Below the pieces are notes generated by a model. That model ran no database searches, was not told the origin of the DNA, and worked only from the letters and a program-made list of their open reading frames with translations. A program made the position numbers and the translations under genes. Shown here one piece after another: positions 18,605-27,529 of a DNA stretch of 64,000 nucleotides (positions within the stretch are counted from its first letter, which is position 1; each line of letters begins with the position of its first letter). This stretch comes from Hyphomicrobiales bacterium. Lineage in GTDB: Bacteria; Pseudomonadota; Alphaproteobacteria; Rhizobiales; Rhizobiaceae. The DNA lies in assembly GCA_900466605.1 (NCBI GenBank), contig UBMU01000001.1, positions 1 to 64,000 of the forward strand, read 5' to 3'.

Positions 18605-19837
18605 CTACGCTCGCTCCTCCCAAACCTTTGCAAGCTCGACGAGGGTGGCGACAGCCTTCTCCATGTCTTGTCGGCTAATCCACTCTCGCGGCGAATGGAA
18701 AGCGTGGCCACCCGCGAAGATGTTGGGGCATGGGAGCCCCATGAAGGAAAGCCGAGAACCGTCTGTGCCACCTCGGATGCTGCCACGCACAGGCGCCATG
18801 CCAGCTCGGCGGATTGCTTCGATCGCATTCTCAACGATTTGCGGATGACGATCGAGAATGACCTTCATGTTGCGATACTGCTGGTTGACTACGAACGTGT
18901 AGGAAGAACCAGGGTATTCCGCAATTACGTCCTCTACGAGCGTTTCGAGGAGTTGTTCTTTGGCGATAAGGCCGGCTTCCTCGAAGTCACGAACGATCAG
19001 GCTGATGGTGGCTTTCTCCATCGCGGCGGTCACCGCGGTCGGATGAATGAAACCGTTCCGACCCTCGGTCGCCTCTGGAGCAACATCCCTTGGCAACCGC
19101 TCGATGATCGCGCCGGCGATCTTGATGGCATTTTTCATCTTGTCCTTCGCAAAGCCGGGATGAATGGCGACGCCGGTAATAGTGATTTCCACGCCGTCGG
19201 CTGAAAACGTCTCGTCTTCGATTTGGCCCGCGCTTTCACCGTCCATTGTATAGGCAAACTCCGCGCCTAGCCTTCCAAGATCAACTTTGTCGACGCCACG
19301 GCCGATTTCCTCGTCCGGTGTGAAAAGCACCTTGATCGTTCCATGTTTGATGCCAGGGTTGTCTGTTAAAATTTGCGCCGCCGTCATGATCTCGGCAATG
19401 CCAGCTTTATCGTCGGCGCCAAGCAACGTCGTACCGTCTGTCGTCACGATGTCGTTGCCGATCTGCTCGTTCAGCGCCGGATTTTCGCTCAGCCGAATGA
19501 TCTGCGTCTCGTCCCCGACAAGCTGAATGTCTCCGCCACGATAGTCTCTTAATATCTGAGGCTTCACATTCGTGCCGGTAAAGTCCGGGGCGGTGTCCAT
19601 ATGCGAGCAGAAGCAGATGACGGGAACAGTTTTATCGACGTTTGAGGGAATGGTCGCATAGACGTAACCGTGCTCGTCCAGATGAGCATCTGCAAGACCT
19701 ATTGCTTTGAGCTCATCCACAAGCAACCGGCCAAGGTCCATCTGCTTGATTGTGGATGGTTGTGTTGGTGATGCCGGATTGGATTGGGTGTCGATCACGA
19801 CATATCGAAGAAAGCGATCAAGAACGGTGTCGGTCAT
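18605..19837 (-). CDS. pepT: Peptidase T (tripeptide aminopeptidase)
   Basis: A 410-residue M20B zinc peptidase that removes N-terminal residues from tripeptides in the cytoplasm. Metal and catalytic motifs are CSHMDTAPD, GADDKAGIAEIM and FTPDEEIGRGVD, with RGGTDGSRLSFMGLPCPNIF near the C-terminus. The length is normal for PepT. The start at 19837 gives MTDTVLDRFLRYVVIDTQSN, the usual family N-terminus; the open frame continues upstream without similarity. It is monocistronic, convergent with the XRE gene. Confidence 0.92.
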   Translation of the reverse strand: MTDTVLDRFLRYVVIDTQSNPASPTQPSTIKQMDLGRLLVDELKAIGLADAHLDEHGYVYATIPSNVDKTVPVICFCSHMDTAPDFTGTNVKPQILRDYRGGDIQLVGDETQIIRLSENPALNEQIGNDIVTTDGTTLLGADDKAGIAEIMTAAQILTDNPGIKHGTIKVLFTPDEEIGRGVDKVDLGRLGAEFAYTMDGESAGQIEDETFSADGVEITITGVAIHPGFAKDKMKNAIKIAGAIIERLPRDVAPEATEGRNGFIHPTAVTAAMEKATISLIVRDFEEAGLIAKEQLLETLVEDVIAEYPGSSYTFVVNQQYRNMKVILDRHPQIVENAIEAIRRAGMAPVRGSIRGGTDGSRLSFMGLPCPNIFAGGHAFHSPREWISRQDMEKAVATLVELAKVWEERA

Positions 19838-19957
19838 TGCAGTTCCAATCCACGTTGAGCTTCGCATCGATATAGCTCCGGTTTGACCCGATGAACAGAA
19901 GGCCTTCGTTCGTTTTGAGCAGGGGCCCATATAGCTCACGTAGTTAGTAAGTGACTG

Positions 19958-19973
19958 TCGGACTTAAGTCCGA
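19958..19973. promoter_or_regulatory. Perfect 16-bp palindrome
   Basis: TCGGACTTAAGTCCGA is self-complementary over its whole length. It lies 68 nt upstream of the glycine-zipper lipoprotein gene, in the divergent region shared with pepT. It could be an operator; its regulator is unknown. Confidence 0.4.
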
Positions 19974-20040
19974 TGGAACCATATGACCTAATTTCTAGTT
20001 CCTGATCCGAAGGGTAGGAATCCAACCTTAGGAGTGCCGG

Positions 20041-20295
20041 ATGAGAAGAATTGTCTTAATTGGTGCATTTGTGGGGGCATTAGCGTCGTGCACAGCCACC
20101 GAAAAGGGAACAGCGATCGGTGCCGGTACGGGCGCAATCATCGGAGGCGCCGTCAGCAATAGCTGGGGAGGTGCAGCTATTGGCGCTGTGGCAGGTGGCG
20201 TAGCAGGCGCTCTGATCGGGCGCTCCACGGAACGCCGTGGATACTGTGTTTACCGTGACCGCTATGGACGCACTTACGAAGCGCGTTGCCGGTAG
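20041..20295 (+). CDS. Glycine-zipper outer-membrane lipoprotein
   Basis: An 84-residue protein with signal MRRIVLIGAFVGALAS and lipobox ALASC. A glycine-zipper segment of about 40 residues follows (AIGAGTGAIIGGAVSNSWGG, then AAIGAVAGGVAGALIGR), as in YMGG-like/SlyB-type envelope proteins. The tail is basic and ends CVYRDRYGRTYEARCR with two Cys. The start at 20041 follows AGGAG. It is probably an outer-membrane-associated structural or stress lipoprotein. Confidence 0.75.
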   Translation: MRRIVLIGAFVGALASCTATEKGTAIGAGTGAIIGGAVSNSWGGAAIGAVAGGVAGALIGRSTERRGYCVYRDRYGRTYEARCR

Positions 20296-20302
20296 CGAAT
20301 GC

Positions 20303-20339
20303 CGCGATAGACCGCTTCGTCGCGAAGCGGTCTATCGCG
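20303..20339. terminator. Bidirectional hairpin terminator
   Basis: A perfect 17-bp stem with loop TCG, from CGCGATAGACCGCTTCG to its complement. It lies between the convergent glycine-zipper gene (ends 20295) and the permease gene (ends 20351). There is no long U tract on either side. Confidence 0.65.
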
Positions 20340-20350
20340 ATAATATGCTG

Positions 20351-21193
20351 TCAGCTTGCGTTTTGCTGCTTGGCCCTTGCGACAATCTGTGTCGGATTGA
20401 CGAACTGCAACGCCAGCACCAGCCAGAACAGTGTAGTAATCATGTAGACGACGGCCATAGCGTCGATTGACTGACCCGCACGAACGCCCGATGCGAAAAC
20501 AGCATAGTACAACGAGACCACTAGGGTCTGTGTTGTCGGGCCGGCTATGAGAAACGTCAATTCGAACATCGCTATGGTCCGCACCAGCACCAGCAATAGA
20601 GCGGCCAACATTCCAGGTAGTAGAAGTGGCAGCAGGATTCTCAGGAAGAGGCTGCCCGTTCCAGCACCAAATACACGTGCTGCCGCTTCGATGCGCGGAT
20701 CGATCTGCTCAATGAAGGGAATCATGACCAGGACTACGAAAGGGAGGGACGGCACGATGTTTATGAGCACAACACCCCAGAAGGTGCCCCCGAGTCCAAG
20801 CTGATATAGGACCGTCGCCAGGGGAATGCCGTAAGTCAAAGGCGGGATCAGCAAGGGTAGTAAAAACAATAAGATGATAAAGCGCTTTCCCGGGAAATCG
20901 CGACGAGCTAACGCATATGCTGCTGTGACGCCCAGAAGTCCGGAAATGAGAACGACGGTAAATACGATTTCGAAGGTCACAAGCACCACCCCAGAAAGCT
21001 GAAATTCTTTCCAAGCGCTGAAATACCACCGCGTCGTCCAGCCGGCGGGCAACCACGTCCCGAGCCAGCGTGTGCCAAATGAGTTGACGATAACCGCTGC
21101 AATTACGGCGAGCAGGTTTAGGACGAAGAGAATTACCAACGCCCAGACGGCGATGCGCCAGATTTTGGAGGTCAGGCCTTGATCTCGTATCAT
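20351..21193 (-). CDS. ABC transporter permease (PotC type)
   Basis: A 280-residue inner-membrane permease with about six helices. The EAA coupling motif is in RIEAAARVFGAGTGSLFLRILLP. It is of the PotC/iron(III)-type class that pairs with PotA-type ATPases. It starts 2 nt after the upstream permease stop and is the last gene of the operon, ending at a strong hairpin. Confidence 0.88.
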   Translation of the reverse strand: MIRDQGLTSKIWRIAVWALVILFVLNLLAVIAAVIVNSFGTRWLGTWLPAGWTTRWYFSAWKEFQLSGVVLVTFEIVFTVVLISGLLGVTAAYALARRDFPGKRFIILLFLLPLLIPPLTYGIPLATVLYQLGLGGTFWGVVLINIVPSLPFVVLVMIPFIEQIDPRIEAAARVFGAGTGSLFLRILLPLLLPGMLAALLLVLVRTIAMFELTFLIAGPTTQTLVVSLYYAVFASGVRAGQSIDAMAVVYMITTLFWLVLALQFVNPTQIVARAKQQNAS

Positions 21194-21195
21194 GA

Positions 21196-22074
21196 CTAGC
21201 CCTTCGTTCCGCCAGCTGGGCCGCGATAAAACAGTGAGCGAATAGCAAGGACCGCTAGGACGACGACCAGCTCCACGCCGCCCATGATAAGCGCGATCGC
21301 AGAACCCATAGAATGATCATATTGTTCGAATGCCGCCTGGTAGGCCGCAATCGAAATGACACGGGTTGGTCCAGCGGGAGCTCCGAGCAGTACTGCCGAG
21401 GGAAATACAGCAAAGGCCTGTACAAAGGCGAGACAGAAAGTGACTGCTAAACCCGGGACAAGGAGTGGTAGGAAGACGCGGAAGAACCGTTCTCTTGGTC
21501 CAGCGCCGAGTGTCGCTGCCGCCTGCTCGATCGCTGGATCAATGCCAGTGACGTAGGATAGGGTCAACAGAAACGCAAACGGAAAGCCGGTGATTAGCAA
21601 TGAGGCAAAGACACCCCAATAGTTGTTCGTCAGCTTAACGGGTGTGTCGAGGACGCCGAGCAACAACAATGTGTGATTGAACCAACCTCGCGGGCCGAGA
21701 AAGGTCAAAAGACCGTCCGCCACAAAAACTGTGCCAAGTGTAATCGGCAGAACGAGAATTGTGGTCAGCAGCCGCTGCCTGCGCATGAGCCGTACACGCA
21801 GGGCGACGGGGACAGCGAGGGCAAGGTTTATCGCTGTTACCGGGAGCGCTAGCCACATCGTCGCGGCGATCGTTTGATACTGAAATGGGTCGTTGAAGAA
21901 CTTGCCATAGTTGGCGTACCACTCGCCGTCTTTTGGCATCAGTGAATCTGCCACCCCGTACAGAAAGGGGTAAACAAACAACGCTATCATAAAGGCCAAG
22001 CCTGGCACCACAAGGAGCGTCGTGCCATCGAGCCCCCGCGCAGCTAGGCGTGCATGTAGCGACGGGCCGATCAA
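21196..22074 (-). CDS. ABC transporter permease (PotB type)
   Basis: A 292-residue permease with about six helices and the EAA motif in AIEQAAATLGAGPRERFFRVFLP. It overlaps the ATPase gene by 4 nt (ATGA). Together with the PotC-type protein it forms the channel of the 20.3-24.4 kb importer. Confidence 0.88.
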   Translation of the reverse strand: MIGPSLHARLAARGLDGTTLLVVPGLAFMIALFVYPFLYGVADSLMPKDGEWYANYGKFFNDPFQYQTIAATMWLALPVTAINLALAVPVALRVRLMRRQRLLTTILVLPITLGTVFVADGLLTFLGPRGWFNHTLLLLGVLDTPVKLTNNYWGVFASLLITGFPFAFLLTLSYVTGIDPAIEQAAATLGAGPRERFFRVFLPLLVPGLAVTFCLAFVQAFAVFPSAVLLGAPAGPTRVISIAAYQAAFEQYDHSMGSAIALIMGGVELVVVLAVLAIRSLFYRGPAGGTKG

Positions 22075-23159
22075 ACCTGCGCTCCTTGGAAGATAAGTGC
22101 CCTGCCGGGGATGGGTTGGAGCCGTGTCTGTGATCCGCGCAGCAGCGGTTCGTCGGCGCTAAAGTACAGGTCCGCCCCGTCGGCTGCGCGCGCCATCCCA
22201 AAAAATGCGCGTCCCCGATATTCCATACTCATCACGGTTGCGGCGATTCCATCATTGTTGGTGGCCACGAGATCCTCCGGGCGCACGGACAAGATCGCTG
22301 CGTCGCCTATTTTGAGCGGCGTCCGCACCGTGCCGACGATGCGGACGCCCGCGACCTCGATTTCGGCGTCATTGCCTGTCGCACGCTGAATGCGGCCCGC
22401 TATTCGCGTGCGATATCCCATGAAGTCCGCCACTTCGACGGTGACAGGCCGCTGATAGAGATCCTGCGGTGAACCGATCTGTTCGATGTTTCCCTGGCTC
22501 ATGACGACAATGCGGTCAGCCAGCGATAGGGCCTCGTCTTGATCGTGAGTTACATAGATTGTGGTGGAGCCTATCTGGTCGTGGATACCACGAATTTCTG
22601 CGCGCATCTCCAGGCGGAGTTTTGCATCGAGATTTGAGAGCGGCTCGTCCATCAGGACGATGGGGGGGCGGATGACTATGGCACGAGCGATCGCGACGCG
22701 CTGTTGCTGCCCGCCGGAGAGCTGGCCAGGCAACTTGTCAGCCTGACTTTCAAGGCGCACGAGGGAAAGGGCTTGGCTAATGCGCTGCTCAGCGTCGGGC
22801 CCTTTTATCCCCTGCATGGCGAGGCCGAAACCAACGTTCTTACGCACACTCATGTGGGGGAACAATGCGTAACTTTGAAAGACCATACCGAAGCCGCGGC
22901 GCTCGGGCTCTAGTTGATCGATCCGCGTTCCGCCAAGGCGAATTTGACCGCCGGTCAAGGAAAGTAGACCGGCGATGCAGTTCAGTGCAGTCGATTTCCC
23001 GCATCCAGAGGGCCCAAGCAGGGCAATAAACTCTCCCGGCTCGATAACAAGATCGATGCCGTTCAATGCGTTGAATGCCCCGAATGCGCGACGCATACCA
23101 TCGAGCTCAAGGCGCGCACTCTTGCGCGACGAAACGGCCGCATTCGAAACTGAACTCAA
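22071..23159 (-). CDS. ABC transporter ATPase (PotA type)
   Basis: A 362-residue ATPase with Walker A GPSGCGKSTALN, Q-loop FQSYALFPHMSV, signature LSGGQQQRVAIARA, Walker B VLMDEPLSNLDAKL, switch His in VTHDQDEAL, and a C-terminal TOBE domain (LSVRPEDLVATN). It belongs to the spermidine/putrescine/iron/2-aminoethylphosphonate group of importers, a class that in rhizobia also serves sugar acids. It lies 72 nt after the binding-protein gene, with a hairpin in between. Confidence 0.9.
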   Translation of the reverse strand: MSSVSNAAVSSRKSARLELDGMRRAFGAFNALNGIDLVIEPGEFIALLGPSGCGKSTALNCIAGLLSLTGGQIRLGGTRIDQLEPERRGFGMVFQSYALFPHMSVRKNVGFGLAMQGIKGPDAEQRISQALSLVRLESQADKLPGQLSGGQQQRVAIARAIVIRPPIVLMDEPLSNLDAKLRLEMRAEIRGIHDQIGSTTIYVTHDQDEALSLADRIVVMSQGNIEQIGSPQDLYQRPVTVEVADFMGYRTRIAGRIQRATGNDAEIEVAGVRIVGTVRTPLKIGDAAILSVRPEDLVATNNDGIAATVMSMEYRGRAFFGMARAADGADLYFSADEPLLRGSQTRLQPIPGRALIFQGAQV

Positions 23160-23185
23160 ACCTATCTCCTCAAAAGAGTTTGGTT

Positions 23186-23218
23186 GCCGGCCCGCGCTAT
23201 GGCCGCGGGCTGGCCGGC
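23186..23218 (-). terminator. Intra-operon hairpin after binding-protein gene
   Basis: GCCGGC plus CCCGCG pair with CGCGGGC and GCCGGC across a short bulge. The hairpin sits between the binding-protein stop (23232) and the ATPase start (23159). It probably sets a higher message level for the binding protein. Confidence 0.45.
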
Positions 23219-23231
23219 TTGTCTAGTTCGG

Positions 23232-24407
23232 TTAGCCCTTCTTGGCGCCGATTTTCTCGTCCCAGGTACGGAATGCTTCCACCAACTGCTTTGGCTCTAG
23301 TGGGACCTCAAGGGGGTTGTTCGCGATCCAATCAGCATATTCGGGCCGACCGAACTCCTTGATAGTGTCCTGGCTATCTTGAGGTGCCATTTCCAGGGTG
23401 ACGTCTTTGACCGCCGGTCCAGGATAGAAATAGCCTGCGTCGAAAGCTATCGCCTGCTGTTTTGGCTGCAAGACAAAGTTGAGAACGTCGATTAGAACGC
23501 CGATCTTCTCGTCCGAAACGCCCTTAGGAATCACCGCATAGTGGGCATCGGTAACCCAATGGAACCCATCAAGCTTTTGCACTTTCGCCTCAGCCGGCAC
23601 GATTCCGAGTGCACGAGGGTTGATATCCCATCCGGTCGTCGACACGACTATGTCACGGGTTCCCTCCCCCAGCTCCTTCATGACCTGCCCGGTTCCGGTC
23701 GGATAGTATTCGATATGTTCCCCGAGCGCTGAGAGGTAGTCCCACGTCTTTGACCAACCGTTGGCGGGGTCGCGCGGGTCCTTGTCGCCGAGCAGGTACG
23801 GCAAGCCCATGAGAAAGGTTCGGCCAGGACCCGAATTGGCCGGACGGGCGTATATGAAACGGTTCTTGTTGGCTTTGGCCCAATCAAGGAGTTCCTGTGC
23901 CGATTTCGGCGGCTCAGGCACCTTGTCGGGCATATACTCGATGAGCGGTCCGGAGGGATAGTAAGTGACGACGACGCCCTGGGTTTTAGCGAGACCCTGC
24001 ATCTTAAAAGCCTGGGGCTGCAAGATCTTCTCGAGGTCCGGCAGCTCCGCCTTATGAGCCGCGAGGTCAATCCAAAGACCCTGGTCCAGGCCCGCGGAAA
24101 GCGCGTCAGTACCTGTCAAAACGAGATCTATATCGACCTTGCCTGCGGCCTGTTGTGCTTTGATTTTGCCTGGTAACTCTGGAGCAGGCGCTTTCGTAAA
24201 GGCAAAACTCGAAACCCATTCTGCCTTTTCAGTGGCATAGGCTTCGAACATGCCCTGTGTTAGAGCGAGGTTGCCAGCGACGTCGGCAATGGTGATTGCA
24301 ACCGGGCTTGCCGGCTTCTTGGCCTGCGCCCAGGCTTTCAGTGGTAAAATGGTTGCGGCAGCGGCGCTCGCTGCGGTGCCAACAAATGCTCTGCGGGTGA
24401 ATTTCAT
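23232..24407 (-). CDS. ABC transporter substrate-binding protein with Tat-type signal
   Basis: A 391-residue periplasmic binding protein of the PotD/AfuA class. The N-terminus MKFTRRAFVGTAASAAAATI has a twin-arginine motif followed by a hydrophobic stretch and a cleavage-type AWA, so export folded through Tat is likely. Family segments include ADVAGNLALTQGMFEAYATE and YYPTGTGQVMKELGEGTRDI. It is first in its operon and divergent from the GntR regulator and the mannonate dehydratase gene. That context suggests a hexuronate or aldonate ligand rather than a polyamine; this is inference. Confidence 0.85.
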   Translation of the reverse strand: MKFTRRAFVGTAASAAAATILPLKAWAQAKKPASPVAITIADVAGNLALTQGMFEAYATEKAEWVSSFAFTKAPAPELPGKIKAQQAAGKVDIDLVLTGTDALSAGLDQGLWIDLAAHKAELPDLEKILQPQAFKMQGLAKTQGVVVTYYPSGPLIEYMPDKVPEPPKSAQELLDWAKANKNRFIYARPANSGPGRTFLMGLPYLLGDKDPRDPANGWSKTWDYLSALGEHIEYYPTGTGQVMKELGEGTRDIVVSTTGWDINPRALGIVPAEAKVQKLDGFHWVTDAHYAVIPKGVSDEKIGVLIDVLNFVLQPKQQAIAFDAGYFYPGPAVKDVTLEMAPQDSQDTIKEFGRPEYADWIANNPLEVPLEPKQLVEAFRTWDEKIGAKKG

Positions 24408-24554
24408 CCTGTTCTCCTCCTCCTGACGCCCGAAGTGCGTCCTCGAACCGATCTCCAGGACCGGGACTTCGTCTCTCTATGTGAAAAGCTCCTGAGACAC
24501 GTGGCAGGAGCACCGTTCCTCCTCGGTGCGCCTTGGCATTCGCCGGAAATTGAT

Positions 24555-24564
24555 ATACTAGTAT
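24555..24564. promoter_or_regulatory. Candidate GntR operator
   Basis: ATACTAGTAT is a perfect 10-bp palindrome centred between the divergent binding-protein gene (start 24407) and the GntR gene. It overlaps the first possible ATG (24563) of the regulator, which supports the later start and autorepression. Confidence 0.45.
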
Positions 24565-24592
24565 GCACGAGCAAGTCAATGTAGGGTACCTT

Positions 24593-25309
24593 ATGCAGGC
24601 AGCAGTTGTTTCCGTTCCGGTTGCGTCGGTGGCCGAGAGGCCGACGAAACTTCGTCGTGTCACAACTGCCGACGCCATCTTTGACCGGCTTTACGCCGGT
24701 ATACTCGCGCTGGAGATGCCGCCTGGGAAGCAACTACAGGAAAAGCGGATTGCCGAGGAATTCAATGTTAGTCGCACACCGGTTCGCGAGGCGCTCCTTC
24801 GGCTGTCAGAAGGCGGTCTGGTCGAAATCTATCCGCAGTCGGGAACCGTCGTATCCAGAATACCGGTCTCCGCCATCCCTGAGGCCGTCGTCGTTCGCAA
24901 GTCACTAGAGGGTACGACAGTCGAGCGCGCTGCTGAGATCGCGGTACCAATCGACATAGATCGCCTGGACGCCATTATTTTGCGACAACGGTCTCTTGCT
25001 TCGCTTGGCGACACGTCTGCTTTTCACGACGAGGACGAGGCATTTCATGAGGCGATAGCCGAGATTGCTGGTTACCCCGGCATCTGGGCGATCCTAAAGA
25101 CTGTCAAGGTTCAGATCGATCGCGCGCGACGACTGACGCTGCCCGTCTTAGGCCGCATGGACAACGTTGTTCGCGAGCACGGTGTCATCCGCGATGCGAT
25201 AGCTGCACATGATGTTCAAGCGGCACGATCTGCGATGACACACCACCTCAGTGCAGTAATCCCAGACGTTGCAGTGCTTCGGACCCGATATCCAGACTAT
25301 TTCTGCTGA
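24593..25309 (+). CDS. GntR-family regulator (FadR/FCD subfamily)
   Basis: A 238-residue regulator with an N-terminal winged helix (ADAIFDRLYAGILALEMPPG, then RIAEEFNVSRTPVREALLRL) and a C-terminal helical FCD ligand-binding domain (FHDEDEAFHEAIAEIAGYPG, then HGVIRDAIAAHD, and HHL near the end), with the His residues that usually bind metal. ATG 24563 is in frame but overlaps a palindrome, so 24593 is preferred. It is co-oriented with the mannonate dehydratase gene 39 nt downstream and divergent from the ABC operon. It probably represses both, with a sugar acid as inducer. Confidence 0.88.
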   Translation: MQAAVVSVPVASVAERPTKLRRVTTADAIFDRLYAGILALEMPPGKQLQEKRIAEEFNVSRTPVREALLRLSEGGLVEIYPQSGTVVSRIPVSAIPEAVVVRKSLEGTTVERAAEIAVPIDIDRLDAIILRQRSLASLGDTSAFHDEDEAFHEAIAEIAGYPGIWAILKTVKVQIDRARRLTLPVLGRMDNVVREHGVIRDAIAAHDVQAARSAMTHHLSAVIPDVAVLRTRYPDYFC

Positions 25310-25348
25310 TGCGGTGAGCGACAACAAGAAATTTCCAAGGAGGATTGA

Positions 25349-26536
25349 ATGCGCCAGGGTTGGAGGTGGTTTGGGCCGGAGGCGCCGGTGACGCTTGACG
25401 AGGTGCGGCAGACAGGTGCCACGAATATTGTTTCGTCCCTGCACCACATTCCGATAGGTTGTGCTTGGACTGAAGGCGATGTGCGCGAGCGCCAATCTAT
25501 GATTGAAACGACCCCATCTAATCGCTCGCACCTGAAATGGTCAGTGGTTGAGAGCATCCCGATCCCCGACGCAGTCAAACGCAAAGGAGGGCGAGCAAAA
25601 GCGGAAATCGAAGCATGGATTGCCAGCCTTGAAGCCGTCGCCGCCTGTGGGATATCAATCGTTTGCTACAATTTCATGCCTGTTGTCGATTGGACACGGA
25701 CAGACCTCGATTACGTCATTGACACTGGCGCCACCGCGATGCGTTTCGATCATGAGAAGTTCGCGGCCTTCGATCTATTCGTGCTAAAGCGGACAGGTGC
25801 GACGCAGCAATATTCGGCCGCAGACACGGCACGGGCACGCGACGTATATGAGGCAATGAGTGAAGCCGAAATCGATGAAGTCACAAGGATCATTACCTCG
25901 GCGCTGCCTGGTTCGACGACCGAGCCGCTCTCAATTCCACAATTTCGCGAGAAGCTTGCGGCATATGCGGGGATTGATGCGGCCAGGCTGCGCCAGCATC
26001 TGATCGAATTCCTTGAAGCTGTAACGCCGGTGGCGGAGGCTCTTGGCGTTAAACTTACCCTTCATCCCGACGATCCGCCACGTTCCCTTTTTGGTTTGCC
26101 GCGGATAGCATCCACCGCCGAGGACTATGCGGCACTATTCAATGCGGTCCCCTCCGCATCGAATGGAATGTGCTATTGCACGGGCAGTCTCGGGGTCCGG
26201 GCCGACAATGACCTACCGGCAATCGCCCGCCGGTTTGCACCCAGAATTCACTTCGCCCATCTACGAGCTACCAAACGCGAAGGCGACGGCCATACCTTCC
26301 ATGAAAGCGCTCATCTTGAGGGCGATGTTGATATGGTCGCCGTTCTTAAGGAACTGGTTTCAGAGGATCGCCGACGGAATGCCGGCAGTACGATCGTGTT
26401 CCGCTCCGACCACGGCCATCGAATGCTCGATGACCTCAACAAGGACGTGACCCCGGGGTATCCTGCGATCGGCCGGTTGAGGGGCCTGGCCGAATTGCGG
26501 GGCATACTCTGTGCTTTGGGTGCGCAGCCGACATGA
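25349..26536 (+). CDS. uxuA: Mannonate dehydratase
   Basis: A 395-residue UxuA-family enzyme that converts D-mannonate to 2-keto-3-deoxy-D-gluconate in hexuronate breakdown. Segments typical of the family are MRQGWRWFGPEAPVTLDEVR, LHHIPIGCAWTEGDVRERQ, LTLHPDDPPRSLFGLPRI, NGMCYCTGSLG and IVFRSDHGHRM; the Cys and His residues of the last motifs are metal ligands. An ideal AAGGAGG lies 6 nt before the start. It forms an operon with the GntR gene. UxuB (fructuronate reductase) is not in the window. Confidence 0.92.
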   Translation: MRQGWRWFGPEAPVTLDEVRQTGATNIVSSLHHIPIGCAWTEGDVRERQSMIETTPSNRSHLKWSVVESIPIPDAVKRKGGRAKAEIEAWIASLEAVAACGISIVCYNFMPVVDWTRTDLDYVIDTGATAMRFDHEKFAAFDLFVLKRTGATQQYSAADTARARDVYEAMSEAEIDEVTRIITSALPGSTTEPLSIPQFREKLAAYAGIDAARLRQHLIEFLEAVTPVAEALGVKLTLHPDDPPRSLFGLPRIASTAEDYAALFNAVPSASNGMCYCTGSLGVRADNDLPAIARRFAPRIHFAHLRATKREGDGHTFHESAHLEGDVDMVAVLKELVSEDRRRNAGSTIVFRSDHGHRMLDDLNKDVTPGYPAIGRLRGLAELRGILCALGAQPT

Positions 26537-26680
26537 CTGAAGATAGGGAAAGGTTCTGCTGAACGATGTCCCTTACCGGTAGTGTTGATCCAGGGCGCAA
26601 CGGCCATCGCCACGGTACTTCGCAAGCGGGAACAAAACTGAACACAATTCATTTCTCTTCCTGCAGAGAGGAGAAACGAC

Positions 26681-26980
26681 ATGACATATGACCCGAACGA
26701 CCCCATGCGCAAACCTGATATGGATCCGGACCTGCGTACCGGCCCGGTGCGTCGGACTTCGGGCGCTTGGATCGGATGGGTTGCTGCCATTGCAGTAATC
26801 CTTGTCGCGGCGTTTGCCATCACGGAATGGTTTGATCGCCCCGGGACTGACCCGGATCCGACAGCGTCCACAACTCAGACGGAACCGATGAAGCCACCTT
26901 TGGCGCCGGCAACGCCATCAAGCGAGCCGTCGTCCCCTGCCCCGGCCAATCCATCGACCGGTGGCACGACTCCGCAATAG
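26681..26980 (+). CDS. Small single-pass membrane protein with Pro-rich tail
   Basis: A 99-residue protein: about 28 polar residues, one transmembrane helix (WIGWVAAIAVILVAAFAITE), then a tail rich in Pro, Thr and Ser (PMKPPLAPATPSSEPSSPAP). The start follows GAGGAGAAACGAC, a good ribosome site. The tail is probably periplasmic and unstructured. Such small anchored proteins are frequent in rhizobia; the function is unknown. Confidence 0.65.
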   Translation: MTYDPNDPMRKPDMDPDLRTGPVRRTSGAWIGWVAAIAVILVAAFAITEWFDRPGTDPDPTASTTQTEPMKPPLAPATPSSEPSSPAPANPSTGGTTPQ

Positions 26981-27331
26981 GGTATCAGCGGGAGCTTCGT
27001 TTAAAATGGCGGAGCTCCCATAGTGCCGTTTCCAGTTCCGTGCGGGCGCTATCGAGGCTCGCGTCGACTACTCGGATCGCGCAGTCTTCTCGGCAGCAGG
27101 GAACGGCTAAGTGATCTAGGAATGGTAGTCATTAGTAAGGGCGTTGGCGCCCATGGCGATTTACAGCAACTAATCAAGGCACAACCGCCGGATAAGCTCC
27201 GCTCCGGCCGGGGCGCATTTGGCTCGCTCCGGAAGAAACACGTGATGGAGGCCCCCTGGGGCGTTCCAGGTCTGCGTGGCGTCGCGGGGGAGACTTTGTC
27301 GCATTTAATTCCCCACAGCCTGTGAGACGGT
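26981..27331. other. Intergenic stretch, no convincing gene
   Basis: The only structure seen is a weak hairpin at 26990-27019 (GGGAGCT / AGCTCCC, 16-nt loop), probably the 3' end of the membrane-protein message. Open frames on both strands have no ribosome site or recognisable sequence. Confidence 0.5.
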
Positions 27332-27529
27332 TCAGTGTGTTGCCGCGCGTTTCTTTGAGGCTTCCAGGATGTAGTCATCTGCAATATCGGCGATTGCCAT
27401 GGCTATCTCGGTCGGTGAAAAATCGGGGAGTTTCTCGCCTCGTATGATCTGGTAAACGGCCTCCTCCAGCTTTTCCCGACATGCCGAAAGCCTGTCGGCG
27501 TGGCTGATTTCGATTGGTCGTAGTTCCAT
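27332..27529 (-). CDS. Hypothetical protein, 65 aa
   Basis: The start at 27529 is preceded by GGAGAGAGA. The protein MELRPIEISHADRLSACREK continues as a mainly helical chain (LEEAVYQIIRGEKLPDFSPT, then EIAMAIADIADDYILEASKK) with no signal or membrane span. The open frame extends upstream to 27673 without a better start. I recognise no family. Composition and ribosome site support a real gene. Confidence 0.55.
   Translation of the reverse strand: MELRPIEISHADRLSACREKLEEAVYQIIRGEKLPDFSPTEIAMAIADIADDYILEASKKRAATH

Noticed and set aside
27023..27384. Overlapping frames on both strands
   Set aside because: Arg/Ser/Pro-rich readings, no ribosome sites, no family resemblance.
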